NCBI RefSeq assembly: GCF_002735695.1
Contig: NZ_PDZH01000002.1
Location: 18,561 to 82,560 of the forward strand
DNA length: 64,000 nucleotides
Source of the DNA: Chitinimonas sp. BJB300
GTDB taxonomy: Bacteria > Pseudomonadota > Gammaproteobacteria > Burkholderiales > Chitinimonadaceae
Direction: 5' to 3'
The stretch's first letter is position 1, and the number at the start of each line of letters is the position of its first letter. The position numbers were made by a program, and so were the translations under genes. The notes beneath the pieces were generated by a model. That model had not been told where the DNA came from, searched no databases, and saw only the letters and a program-made list of their open reading frames with translations. Positions 1 through 8,269 of this stretch are shown piece by piece.

Positions 1-281
1 ACCCTTAGGGTTTTTTGCATGGCGGCAACCGTACCGCAAACACCGCGCCCAAATGGAATCCGTACGCAGGCAACCTTGCCTTGGAAGGGGCCGAGTATGA
101 GTTCTTCATTACGCACCAAGTAAAAACCTGCCCAGTTCAGGGCCGCTAATGTTTGATAAATAAAGGCAGAAAATTGTGCCGCATTGGCGATAAAGTTGCG
201 CTCGCCTTCGAACAGGCTGGCCAATTGTCTGTCCAGTTCGTGGTAATTGGGGCTGCGGCTCGGGTCTGTGGTATTGAACAT
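1..281 (-). CDS. msrC: Free methionine-(R)-sulfoxide reductase (GAF domain), 3' end outside window
   Basis: The reading frame starts with ATG at 281 and runs off the left edge, giving the first 93 codons. An AGGA Shine-Dalgarno lies about 10 bases before the ATG. The protein begins MFNTTDPSRSPNYHEL and contains NWAGFYLV, LGPFQGKVACVRIPFGRGV and CGTVA, which match the GAF-fold free Met-R-SO reductase family; two of its active-site cysteines fall in the ACVRI and GVCGTVA segments. The enzyme reduces free methionine-R-sulfoxide in the cytoplasm, using thioredoxin. About half of a normal protein of roughly 160 residues is present, so the last catalytic cysteine is not visible. It is divergent from the TonB-like gene at 381. 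Family assignment is strong; completeness cannot be judged. Confidence 0.88.
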   Translation of the reverse strand, partial: MFNTTDPSRSPNYHELDRQLASLFEGERNFIANAAQFSAFIYQTLAALNWAGFYLVRNEELILGPFQGKVACVRIPFGRGVCGTVAAMQKTLR

Positions 282-380
282 GCGGCTGAATCCTGAAAGG
301 CAGGCCAACGATGATAGCACTGGCATGGAACGGCGGCCGGCGAACCCTGTCTATGGCCCATGTTATGGAGGAATGTTGGT

Positions 381-1055
381 GTGAATGAGCGAAGTCAGGG
401 GGTATTGCTGGGCTGTGTGTTATCGCTATTGCTGCATGGGCTGCTGTTTTGGCTGTGGCCCACACAACGTATGGGCGTGCGTCAGAAGTCAGTTAGCCTG
501 GAGGTAGCGCTAAGGTCATTACCTGCTGTAGACCAGCCAGCGCAACCGATCTATATTGACCCACCGCGGCCGGAGAAACCGATAGCGCCCAAAGCGATTA
601 AGCCATCCCAAGTCCATCGTAGAACTGAGCCTCAAGTCGTTTTGCAAGCTAAACCATCTCAGCCATCGGATGATCTGCCTTCCGAAAAAGTGGTTAATGA
701 AGCGCCTTCAGCACCGTTACTGAGCCTGACTGAACGTGCTTTGGCAGGTGTGAAAGCGGCAGACCAAACGGTAAGAGCTGAACAAGGGGGGCAACGCGAT
801 TTGCTGGCTGTGCCTACTCAGCATCGGAATTTGTTCAAGCTATCGCCCTCCCTTCAAACAGCCTTGGCGCGTAGCTTTGAAAATGAATTGGCCGAGTTGG
901 TTATCTTGGAGAAAACAGAATCGCAAGAAGGGTCGGACAGAGTGACCAAGATTCGAACCAACAAGGGCACCTATTGCTTGCGGGAAATGCTGGTCAAACC
1001 CGCTTACCTTCGCGGTATGGTGACGGTGCCACGTTTTGGTGGTTGTGGGCCTTAG
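381..1055 (+). CDS. TonB-like single-pass periplasmic protein of unknown function
   Basis: The chosen start is GTG at 381, because a GGAGG motif at 367-371 fits it; an ATG at 360 lies upstream of that motif. The 224-residue product has a short cytoplasmic N-terminus, one membrane helix (about residues 7-26), a proline- and charge-rich linker (about 50-110) and a small C-terminal domain of about 90 residues containing two cysteines. The architecture resembles TonB/TolA energy transducers, but the canonical TonB C-terminal signature (YP motif) is not visible. The stop codon TAG is formed at the edge of a repeat (TTA plus the first G of the element at 1055), so the native C-terminus may have been altered. 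No partner exbBD genes lie nearby. The function is unknown. Confidence 0.6.
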   Translation: MNERSQGVLLGCVLSLLLHGLLFWLWPTQRMGVRQKSVSLEVALRSLPAVDQPAQPIYIDPPRPEKPIAPKAIKPSQVHRRTEPQVVLQAKPSQPSDDLPSEKVVNEAPSAPLLSLTERALAGVKAADQTVRAEQGGQRDLLAVPTQHRNLFKLSPSLQTALARSFENELAELVILEKTESQEGSDRVTKIRTNKGTYCLREMLVKPAYLRGMVTVPRFGGCGP

Positions 1056-1194
1056 AACTTGTCTAAAGTCTGCTGCGCGTCGGCAATCTGGCGTTGAAAA
1101 CGTCCTCGAAATGCTCATTTACCCTGTGTAAACTCCGCTTCCTCAGCTGTTTTCGCCTTATCTTGCATTAGCTCGCGAGACTTTAGACAGGCTC
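1055..1194 (+). repeat. Family A MITE-like element, copy A1
   Basis: This is a 140-bp non-coding element with imperfect terminal inverted repeats, GAACTTGTCTAAAGTCT at the left and AGACTTTAGACAGGCTC at the right. It is flanked by TTA at 1052-1054 and 1195-1197. The interior is nearly identical to the copies at 31847, 34350, 38098 and, in reverse, 29726. The left flank forms the stop codon of the preceding gene. Confidence 0.85.
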
Positions 1195-1277
1195 TTAGAG
1201 TCTGTATAAAGCGTGCTCAAAAGACTTTAAACAGATTCCGGGACTTGGAACCTGTTTTTCGTTTATAGCGACTAGCT

Positions 1278-2234
1278 TCACTTAGGCGGTTCGATTTCCC
1301 AGCCTTGATAGTCGTCCAGGTTGTCTTGGGTAAGCAGCGTTGGTTTGAGGTGGATGGTTGTTTGCGGCACAGTTTTGCCAGCAAGAAATGTCACCGCCAA
1401 CTCTACTGCTTTTTGCGCCATGGCATAGGGGTCTTGTTTCGAAGAGCCTAATACCTTGGGTTTACGACGCATCAAGTCGGCAATTTCTGGCGAGCCATCC
1501 ACGCTGATCAAAAATACGTCTTTGCGTCCGGCATCGCTTAAGGCTTTGTCCGACCCAACTGCTTGGCGATCATTGATGGTGAATACGCCTTTAACGGCTG
1601 GGTCGGCCTTCAGGATTTGGGCCATCGCACTACGTCCCCCCGCGGGCGAGCCTTTACCGTTGTAGTCGCCGGGCACCAGTTGTATGTCTGGGTAGCGAAG
1701 CCACGCTTGTTTGCAGCCGCTGACGCGTTCTCGGACAGAAGAAACATCCGGGCCGGTTTGAATGGCGACTTTCCCCCGGCCTTGCATGCTGCGCGCCAAG
1801 TAGTCACAAGCAATCTGACCTGCTAGCAGGTTGTCGGTCATCACCGTGGCATGTGCGCCTTCTGCGGCGACATCGACTGCAATCACGATGATGCCGGCCA
1901 TGCGTGCCTGGGCAATCATAGGGCCGATATCGGTGGTGCTGGCAGCATTCAAGAAGAGCACGCGAACCTTGCGTGTCAGTAACTGATCAAGGTTGGATTG
2001 GTTGCGTTGAGAATCGTATTCGTTTTGCAGAGTAACGACTTCGACAGCGGGGTCGACGACGCGGGCATAGTGCACTATGCCGCGAACCAGGGCTTGGAAG
2101 AAGGGGTTGGCCAGGGAGCTGGCCTCAATACCGATCACACCGAGACTGCCTGCCAATGACGCTGGCGATGCAATCAGCAGGCAGAGCACCAGCAGGGCTT
2201 GGCGTCGAAGGTGGGAATAGAAAATTTTAAACAT
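1278..2234 (-). CDS. Periplasmic sugar-type substrate-binding protein (orphan)
   Basis: The 318-residue protein has a signal peptide (hydrophobic stretch about residues 12-29, likely cleavage after SLAG) and a periplasmic-binding-protein fold of the ribose/LacI type. Supporting features are the opening beta strand LGVIGIEASSLANPFFQAL, VRVLFLNAASTTDIGPMI, the central IIVIAVDVAAEG and the late VFLISVDGSPEI strand. Such proteins deliver sugars to ABC importers or chemoreceptors. No permease or ATPase gene adjoins it, so it may serve a distant transporter or a signalling receptor. The start ATG at 2234 has an AGGG motif upstream, and a 7-bp tandem repeat lies just 5' of that. It could alternatively be a sensor-associated binding protein. 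Confidence 0.82.
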   Translation of the reverse strand: MFKIFYSHLRRQALLVLCLLIASPASLAGSLGVIGIEASSLANPFFQALVRGIVHYARVVDPAVEVVTLQNEYDSQRNQSNLDQLLTRKVRVLFLNAASTTDIGPMIAQARMAGIIVIAVDVAAEGAHATVMTDNLLAGQIACDYLARSMQGRGKVAIQTGPDVSSVRERVSGCKQAWLRYPDIQLVPGDYNGKGSPAGGRSAMAQILKADPAVKGVFTINDRQAVGSDKALSDAGRKDVFLISVDGSPEIADLMRRKPKVLGSSKQDPYAMAQKAVELAVTFLAGKTVPQTTIHLKPTLLTQDNLDDYQGWEIEPPK

Positions 2235-2243
2235 TTTGACCCT

Positions 2244-2271
2244 GCGTGCGGCGTGCGGCGTGCGGCGTGTG
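2244..2271. repeat. Four tandem copies of a 7-bp unit (GCGTGCG)
   Basis: Units at 2244-2250, 2251-2257 and 2258-2264 are identical; 2265-2271 differs by one base (GCGTGTG). The array sits about 10 bp upstream of the binding-protein ATG, directly before its ribosome-binding site. Confidence 0.9.
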
Positions 2272-2445
2272 GACCGCGCCGTGTGATGTCTGATCTACGT
2301 TGGATAGCTCTACTATAGATATACAGCTAAACACGGTGTTTTTTCCTAATCGAATCAGATTGTATGAGAGAGGCAAACGATTGCGTGCCAGAATGATCGC
2401 GCGGCTGATTAGATAGGCGGCGCGCAATCGAGCGGACTGATGTAT

Positions 2446-3744
2446 TTATTCGGCAGTCTGAAATAGCGCTAAGGCTGCGATAACTTCCTCGCGGCTGATG
2501 CCATCAGCCAATTGGATCGGCGCATCAACCAGTGCCCCGCCGTCCTGCTTGAGCCGGCTTACCCATTGGCCCGCATCCTTGCCGTGCTCAAAACCTTGGC
2601 TTTGCAGCAATAGTCGGCCATCGGCTGCATTCAGCTTGAAATAGAATTGGCCATCGGCTTCGCGGTATTGCTTAAATATCGGTAACGTTGACTTGGCAAT
2701 TTCGACTGTGTTGCTGCTAATGGGTACAGCGGTAAAGCTGCCCAGGCCCACCGCTTGACGCAGGGTGGCGAGAAAGGGCGCGGCAATCGCACGCGCTTTG
2801 GCTGCGCCTTTTTGCAATGTGGCTTCAATCTTCTCGGGGTTGGCGATTAGCGCTTCATAGCGTTCACGCATTGGCCCGATCTCTTGTTCGATCCGCTCGA
2901 AAAGACGCCGCTTTGCCACACCCCAGCCAAGGCCTGCCACCAATTCAGCCCTGAATGCGGCGGTTTCCTCGGCGTTGGCGAAGGCGGCATACAAGGTGAT
3001 GAGAGAGTTGCTGTCGGGGTCTTTTGCTTCGCCCGGCATACGGGAATCGGTAACGATTTTGGCAATGGCTTCCTGCAAGCCTTTGGCGCCACCTTGGAAC
3101 AAGGGGATCGTGTTGTCGTAGCTTTTGCTCATCTTGCGGCCATCAAGACCCGGCAAAAGCGCGATCTCGTCGCTGATCTTGGCTTCTGGCAGCACAAACA
3201 GTTCTTTGCCCTGACCAAACAGATAATTGAAGCGTTGGGCGATGTCACGCGCCATTTCCAGGTGCTGAGCCTGATCACGGCCCACCGGCACCTGGTGTGC
3301 ATTGAACATCAAGATGTCGGCCGTCATCAGTACTGGATAGCAAAACAGGCCCATGGTGATGCCATGGTCGGTTTCTTCGCCCGCCGCTTCGTTGATATCT
3401 GTAGAGGCTTTGTAGGCATGGGCCCGGTTCATCAGGCCCTTGGCGGTAACACAGGTCAACAACCAGTTCAGTTCTGTAATCTCAGGGATGTCGCTTTGGC
3501 GATAGATGGTAACCCGTTCCGGATCGAGACCAGCCGCCAACCAGATGGCCGCCATTTCCAAACGGGAACGCGCAACGCGTGCGGGGTCATCGCACTTAAC
3601 CAGCGCATGGAAATCAGCCAGGAAGAAGAAACCTTCGGTTCCGTCTTGATAACTGGCGGCGATAGCTGGGCGGATAGCCCCTACGTAATTGCCAAGGTGG
3701 GGCGTGCCGGTCGTGGTAACGCCGGTCAAAACGCGGGTGGTCAT
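2446..3744 (-). CDS. trpS: Tryptophanyl-tRNA synthetase with C-terminal extension
   Basis: This class I aminoacyl-tRNA synthetase charges tRNA-Trp with tryptophan in the cytoplasm. The HIGH-like motif TGTPHLGNY is at residues 12-20, and the KMSKS loop is at 204-208 (GRKMSKSYDN). The start is ATG 3744, preceded by AAGGA; an upstream TTG at 3768 lacks that support. At 432 residues it is about 100 longer than the usual bacterial enzyme. The extra C-terminal part, containing QFYFKLNAADGRLLLQSQGF, resembles the small DUF1508/YegP-type domain, an arrangement I recall from some Xanthomonas-type TrpRS. It is a single gene with no obvious operon partner; nnr follows on the same strand after about 80 bp upstream. 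Confidence 0.95.
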   Translation of the reverse strand: MTTRVLTGVTTTGTPHLGNYVGAIRPAIAASYQDGTEGFFFLADFHALVKCDDPARVARSRLEMAAIWLAAGLDPERVTIYRQSDIPEITELNWLLTCVTAKGLMNRAHAYKASTDINEAAGEETDHGITMGLFCYPVLMTADILMFNAHQVPVGRDQAQHLEMARDIAQRFNYLFGQGKELFVLPEAKISDEIALLPGLDGRKMSKSYDNTIPLFQGGAKGLQEAIAKIVTDSRMPGEAKDPDSNSLITLYAAFANAEETAAFRAELVAGLGWGVAKRRLFERIEQEIGPMRERYEALIANPEKIEATLQKGAAKARAIAAPFLATLRQAVGLGSFTAVPISSNTVEIAKSTLPIFKQYREADGQFYFKLNAADGRLLLQSQGFEHGKDAGQWVSRLKQDGGALVDAPIQLADGISREEVIAALALFQTAE

Positions 3745-3826
3745 GGTGGGAGTGTCCTTACACTTCAATGCAGGCAGGCAGTCTAGCTTGCCAAAGGGGT
3801 GGGTGGCTATGGGGGCACAAGCTAAA

Positions 3827-5293
3827 TCAAAGGTGCTGGTGCGTGCTTAACACACGTCCAACTTCGCTCGCCACCTCGTCTGCAAGGGTGACCAAACCAC
3901 CTGTACGCGCTACCAATTGGTCGCTCGCCTTGCCATGCGCCCATACCCCCAAATTCGCGGCTTGCCATGCATTCAAGCCTTGTGCCAAAAGCGCGCCGAT
4001 AAGCCCGCTTAGCACATCGCCTTGGCCGACATTGGCCATGGCGGCGCTGCCACCGGTATTGACGGCGATTTGTGTCTCGTCTGCGACGAGGCTGCCGGCG
4101 CCCTTGAGCACTACCGTAGCGTGAAATCGCGTGGCCAGTGTCTGGGCGGCATCGAAGCGTTGTGCTTGGATGGTGGCAGTACTGCAAGCCAGCAGCCGGG
4201 CTGCTTCACTGGGGTGGGGGGTAAGCACGGTTGGAGACTTGCGTGCCCGTACTTGTTCCGCCAGGTCGGTATCGGCGGCGATAAGGTTCAGCGCATCCGC
4301 ATCTATCAGCAGGGGTTTGGGCGCTTGCAACGCCTGGGTCACTACGTTCTTTGCCATATCGCTTTGACCTAGTCCGGGGCCAAGCACGATCACGTCAGCA
4401 GATTCACTTAGCTGGGAAACGGTTTTTATAACTGTAAGCTGGCGAAACATCAGTTCTGGGCGAAGGAGATCGATACTGGGGCCATGTGGGTCCAGCTGGC
4501 CGACAAACACCTTGCCACAGCCCGCATGTAAGGCCGCGCGGCCTGCCAGCATGCTGGCACCCGCCATACCGGCCGCCCCACCTAGGATCAGGACGCTGCC
4601 AAAGCTGCCTTTGTGGCTGTCGGATTCCCGTTTAAGCGATACCGACTGGGCAATCTCCTGGCTCGCCTGTAATTCGCCGTTGGGGAGCTGATCTGGTGAT
4701 AGTCCCAGCGTCGCCAACTGTCGTTCGCCTACGTGGTTACAGGCTGCTCCGGTGAGGAGACCACGCGCCGTGGCAATGAAGCTTAGCGTCCAACGGGCAT
4801 AGATCGCGACGCTGGGCAGCGCACCACTATCAGCCAAAATGCCGCTGGGGACATCAAGCGCCAGCACAGGCAAGCCAAGCCCATTCACACTGTTGATGAG
4901 TGTTTCCCACTCAGAGTCGAGTCGCCGATTCAAGCCGATACCGAAAAGGCCATCTATCACCACATGGTAGGGGCTGGCTGGCAGATGATGGACTTCTACG
5001 CCGCCACTGGTGCGCCAGTCACGGTAGGCTAAAGTAGCATCGATAGGTAGCTTGCTTGGCCCGCTGGGCAATACAACGGTGACGGGGTAGCCCAGCTCAC
5101 GTAGCAAGCGCGCTGCCACCAATGCATCACCCCCGTTATTCCCTGGCCCGGCTAATATCAGCACATGTGCTTGTTGACCAAAGCGTTGGCGGATGAAATC
5201 AGCTGCCGCCAAGCCAGCCCGTTGCATTAATGGCAGGCCCTGCGCTTGCGCAGCGTGTTCAATCTGGCGAAGTTGGGCTACTGAGTAGAACAT
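3827..5293 (-). CDS. nnr: Bifunctional NAD(P)H-hydrate epimerase/dehydratase
   Basis: The enzyme repairs hydrated NADH/NADPH. The N-terminal YjeF epimerase domain (about residues 1-210) carries LAGPGNNGGDALVAARLL. The C-terminal ribokinase-like dehydratase domain (about 225-485) carries VLGPGLG, LTPHPSEAARLL and a catalytic-type NVGQGDVLSGLIGAL. The chosen start is ATG 5293 (MFYSVAQLRQIE), since family homology begins there; an in-frame extension to 5413 looks non-coding, and the Shine-Dalgarno is weak. In enterobacteria this gene heads the tsaE-amiB-mutL-miaA block; here it stands about 35 kb away from that block. The product is 488 residues, normal for the fused form. Confidence 0.94.
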   Translation of the reverse strand: MFYSVAQLRQIEHAAQAQGLPLMQRAGLAAADFIRQRFGQQAHVLILAGPGNNGGDALVAARLLRELGYPVTVVLPSGPSKLPIDATLAYRDWRTSGGVEVHHLPASPYHVVIDGLFGIGLNRRLDSEWETLINSVNGLGLPVLALDVPSGILADSGALPSVAIYARWTLSFIATARGLLTGAACNHVGERQLATLGLSPDQLPNGELQASQEIAQSVSLKRESDSHKGSFGSVLILGGAAGMAGASMLAGRAALHAGCGKVFVGQLDPHGPSIDLLRPELMFRQLTVIKTVSQLSESADVIVLGPGLGQSDMAKNVVTQALQAPKPLLIDADALNLIAADTDLAEQVRARKSPTVLTPHPSEAARLLACSTATIQAQRFDAAQTLATRFHATVVLKGAGSLVADETQIAVNTGGSAAMANVGQGDVLSGLIGALLAQGLNAWQAANLGVWAHGKASDQLVARTGGLVTLADEVASEVGRVLSTHQHL

Positions 5294-5340
5294 GGGAGCA
5301 TACAAATAAGGGCAATGCAGGGATTGTAGCGGGGGTGGAT

Positions 5341-5799
5341 ATGAAACGATTACTGATTCTGCATGCGGGCCAAACCGAGGCTGGGCCAGTCCATGCTTTG
5401 GCTTGTGCCGCATTGGCTGGCGCGGAGGTTGAAGCCATTGAAGTGAAATTGCTGCGCGCGCTCAATGCCGACATTGAAGACTTGTTGGCTGCCCATGCCG
5501 TCTTGTTTGTCACTCCCGAAAAATTTGGCTACATGGCTGGCGCACTGAAGGACTTTTTCGACCGTACCTTCTACCCAGCCCAGGGTAAAGTCGAAGGTCT
5601 GCCCTATGCCTTGATTGTCGGGGCAGGTAACGATGGCGTGGGTGCAGCAACCGCCGTTGCGCGCATTGCACAGGGTTACCCACTCAAAGCCGTGGCCGAG
5701 CCCCTTATCGTGCGTGGCGTGCCGACCACCGAAGATACCCAGGCAGCACAGGAATTAGGTGCTGCGCTGGCTGGTGGACTTGTGTTGGGGATTTTTTAG
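5341..5799 (+). CDS. Flavodoxin-fold NAD(P)H-dependent FMN reductase-like protein
   Basis: This is a 152-residue protein of the flavodoxin/FMN-reductase fold. It has the opening strand MKRLLILHAGQTEAG followed by a loop that would bind FMN phosphate, the VLFVTPEKFGYMAGALKDFF segment typical of NADPH-dependent FMN reductases, and LIVGAGNDG before the third loop. A purine-rich GGGGGTGG precedes the ATG at 5341. It is divergent from nnr, with 47 bp between the two start codons, so the two promoters must overlap the 5' ends. The substrate is not predictable; quinone, azo or FMN reduction are all possible. Confidence 0.75.
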   Translation: MKRLLILHAGQTEAGPVHALACAALAGAEVEAIEVKLLRALNADIEDLLAAHAVLFVTPEKFGYMAGALKDFFDRTFYPAQGKVEGLPYALIVGAGNDGVGAATAVARIAQGYPLKAVAEPLIVRGVPTTEDTQAAQELGAALAGGLVLGIF

Positions 5800-5883
5800 T
5801 TAAATCTTGCTTATCCATTGTGTTTAGTGTGAGCGTTGGTTTTGCTGCTGCGTAGACCATCAACGGACAAGCATAATGGCGTG

Positions 5884-6183
5884 ATGACGAATGAAGCCCT
5901 AACAAGTTGGTGCGTCTACCTGCTCCGTTGCGCGGACGATAGCCTGTATTGCGGTATTACCAATGATCTTGCCAAGCGCATTGCTACTCACAATACCGGC
6001 AAAGGGGCGCGCTATACCCGGGTGAGGTTGCCTGTAGTTGTTGCTTATGTGGAGCCTTGTGCCGACCGATCCGAGGCTTCCAAACGCGAAGCAGCAATCA
6101 AGTTGCTGTCCCGGTCCTCAAAGTTGGCGCTTATTGCCAATCAGGGCGAGGTCGCTCTCGTCCTTCAAACCAATCCCGCTTAG
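5884..6183 (+). CDS. GIY-YIG domain protein (YhbQ/UPF0213 type)
   Basis: This 99-residue single-domain GIY-YIG nuclease-like protein has WCVYLLRCADDSLYCGIT (the GIY and YIG equivalents VYL and YCG), then LAKRIATHNTGKGARYTR with the conserved arginine and the ARYTR motif. Such stand-alone proteins are common in bacteria and are thought to act on nucleic acid, but their cellular role is largely unsettled. The start ATG 5884 was chosen because homology begins there; an in-frame extension upstream is unlikely. Its last 66 bases overlap the convergent 3' end of eutC. Confidence 0.85.
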   Translation: MTNEALTSWCVYLLRCADDSLYCGITNDLAKRIATHNTGKGARYTRVRLPVVVAYVEPCADRSEASKREAAIKLLSRSSKLALIANQGEVALVLQTNPA

Positions 6184-6879
6184 TCCCCGTTGCCTTGCCG
6201 CGCGCAGCAGCCACACAAGTTTTGCCGCAGCTTGTGCTGGCGGCAGGCCTTGCGGGCGAATGTTCGAGACACAATTTCGGTCTGCATCCAGGCGACCAAG
6301 GCGGGGGGCAAAGGTGAGATAGGCGCCGAGGCTGTCGGGTGAGGATAAGCCTGGCCGCTCGCCGAGTAGCATCAGCACCTGACGTGCGCCCAGCAACTCG
6401 CCAGCCTCATCGGCCAGTGCAACCCGTGCCTGTTCGGCCAGCACGATGGGGGCCACGGTAAAGTCAGCCAACAATGGCAAGAGAGCATTGAGGGTAACAA
6501 CGGCTTGGCGTTCCACTGCCAGGGCTGAGAGGCCATCGGCCAGGATGATGGCGAGATCGTAGTCGCCGACATGCTGGCCTAACGCAATGGCGCTGTTTTC
6601 ACTTAGTCGCCGGCCCAAATCCGGCCGTTGCAAATAGATGCGGCGGTCATCGGCCCGGCTGGTGACGTGTAAGCAGGTTTGGCCCAGTTCGGCCAATTGA
6701 TTACGGATGGTTTCCACGGCAAGCGGTAGGTGAACCGCATCGCGTGCTTGTGCGTGCGCAAGGCCAAAGGACAATACTTCCCGGGTAGGTAGGCCTGTGC
6801 CGGCTCGCCCCAGTGCGATTCGGGCTTGCGTGTGGGCTGCAAGCTTGTCCCAGGGGTCACGTGGGAGGAGTTTGCTCAT
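6118..6879 (-). CDS. eutC: Ethanolamine ammonia-lyase small subunit
   Basis: EutC, with EutB, forms the adenosylcobalamin-dependent lyase that splits ethanolamine into acetaldehyde and ammonia. The 253-residue product has the N-terminal TQARIALGRAGTGLPT motif, DYDLAIILADGLSALAVE and the C-terminal NCVSNIRPQGLPPAQAA, all typical of EutC and part of the cobalamin-binding interface. The start overlaps the eutB stop by 4 bp, which suggests translational coupling. The 3' end overlaps a convergent GIY-YIG gene by 66 bp. No microcompartment shell genes are present. Confidence 0.96.
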   Translation of the reverse strand: MSKLLPRDPWDKLAAHTQARIALGRAGTGLPTREVLSFGLAHAQARDAVHLPLAVETIRNQLAELGQTCLHVTSRADDRRIYLQRPDLGRRLSENSAIALGQHVGDYDLAIILADGLSALAVERQAVVTLNALLPLLADFTVAPIVLAEQARVALADEAGELLGARQVLMLLGERPGLSSPDSLGAYLTFAPRLGRLDADRNCVSNIRPQGLPPAQAAAKLVWLLRAARQRGLSGIGLKDESDLALIGNKRQL

Positions 6880-8264
6880 AGCACACCCGTGGAAAAGTCA
6901 GCCAGGAGGCGGTGGTCGGCACGCGCGGGCAGTAGCTGGCCGGTTTGGTTGGTCAACCGCATTTCAGCAAGCCAGGCTTCGAATTCCGGTGCACGTTTCA
7001 GCCCCAGTACCTCTCGTAGGAAGAGCTGGTCGTGGAAGGAGGTGCTTTGGTAATTGAGCATGATGTCGTCCGCACCCGGCACCCCCATGATGAAGTTGAT
7101 CCCCGCCGTGCCCAGCAGCACCAGCAGGTTGTCCATATCGTCCTGGTCAGCTTCGGCATGGTTGGTGTAGCAGATGTCGCAACCCATCGGCACGCCAAGC
7201 AACTTGCCGCAGAAGTGGTCTTCAAGGCCGGCGCGGATAATCTGCTTGCCATCGTAAAGGTATTCCGGCCCGATAAATCCGACGACGGTATTAACCAGCA
7301 GTGGCTTGAAGTGGCGGGCAACGGCATAGGCGCGTGCTTCGCAGGTTTGCTGGTCGACACCATGATGGGCGTTGGCTGACAACGCACTGCCTTGGCCGGT
7401 TTCGAAGTACATGACATTGTCGCCCACCGTGCCGCGTTTTAGCGACAGCGCAGCGTGATAGGCCTCTTCGAGCAATGCGAGGTTGATGCCAAAGCCTGCG
7501 TTGGCAGCTTCGGTGCCGGCGATAGACTGGAAAACTAGGTCCAGCGGCACGCCAGCCTCGATGGCGCGGATTTGGTTACTCACATGCGTGAGTACACAGC
7601 TCTGAGTAGGGATGGCATAGCGTTGAATCAGTTCATCCAGCATACGCCACAAGGTGGTAAGCGCCGGGATGCTGTCCGATGCTGGGTTGATGCCGATCAC
7701 CGCGTCGCCCACGCCGTACATCAAGCCATCTAGCAGCGACGCAGCAATGCCACGCGCGTCGTCGGTCGGGTGGTTCGGTTGCAGACGCACGGCCATGTGG
7801 CCCGGCAGGCCCAGGGTATTGCGAAAGGCTGTGACGACATGGCATTTGCGCGCCACCGCAATCAAGTCCTGATTTCGCATCAGCTTGCTGACAGCCGCAG
7901 CCATTTCGGGTGTGATGCCGGGGGCGACAGTTGCCAACGTTGCACTATCGGTCTGTTCACTCAACAGCCATTCACGGAATTCACCGACGGCGAGTGATGC
8001 GATAACCGCGAAGGCAGCCGCATCGTGGCTGTCGATAATCAGGCGGGTGATTTCATCCGACTCGTATGGCACCAGCGCTTCATCAAGGAACCGGCGCAAC
8101 GGCAGGTCTGCCAGGACGAACCTGGCCGCCATGCGTTGCTCGGCGCTTTGGGCGGCCACACCTGCCAGGTAGTCGCCCGAACGCGCTGGGCTGGCTTTGG
8201 CCAGCAGGTCTTTCAGGTCGACAAAATGGTGCTGGGTATGGCCCAGCTGGCAGGTGAATTTCAT
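6876..8264 (-). CDS. eutB: Ethanolamine ammonia-lyase large subunit
   Basis: EutB is the TIM-barrel catalytic subunit of the B12-dependent lyase. The 462-residue protein starts MKFTCQLGHTQHHF and carries the family segments LMRNQDLIAVARKCHVVTAF, MYGVGDAVIGINPASDS and MGCDICYTNHAEADQDDMD. The start is ATG 8264, with AGG upstream; a TTG at 8273 is possible. The stop codon of the upstream permease gene lies 5 bp before the start, so eat-eutB-eutC is one transcription unit. The lyase would act in the cytoplasm, without a carboxysome-like shell. Confidence 0.97.
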   Translation of the reverse strand: MKFTCQLGHTQHHFVDLKDLLAKASPARSGDYLAGVAAQSAEQRMAARFVLADLPLRRFLDEALVPYESDEITRLIIDSHDAAAFAVIASLAVGEFREWLLSEQTDSATLATVAPGITPEMAAAVSKLMRNQDLIAVARKCHVVTAFRNTLGLPGHMAVRLQPNHPTDDARGIAASLLDGLMYGVGDAVIGINPASDSIPALTTLWRMLDELIQRYAIPTQSCVLTHVSNQIRAIEAGVPLDLVFQSIAGTEAANAGFGINLALLEEAYHAALSLKRGTVGDNVMYFETGQGSALSANAHHGVDQQTCEARAYAVARHFKPLLVNTVVGFIGPEYLYDGKQIIRAGLEDHFCGKLLGVPMGCDICYTNHAEADQDDMDNLLVLLGTAGINFIMGVPGADDIMLNYQSTSFHDQLFLREVLGLKRAPEFEAWLAEMRLTNQTGQLLPARADHRLLADFSTGVL

Positions 8265-8269
8265 GGGCG

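Noticed and set aside
2884..3786. 300-codon open frame on the plus strand opposite trpS
   Set aside because: It lies entirely antisense to a well-supported trpS gene, has no domain similarity, and its codon pattern follows from the high-GC third positions of trpS.
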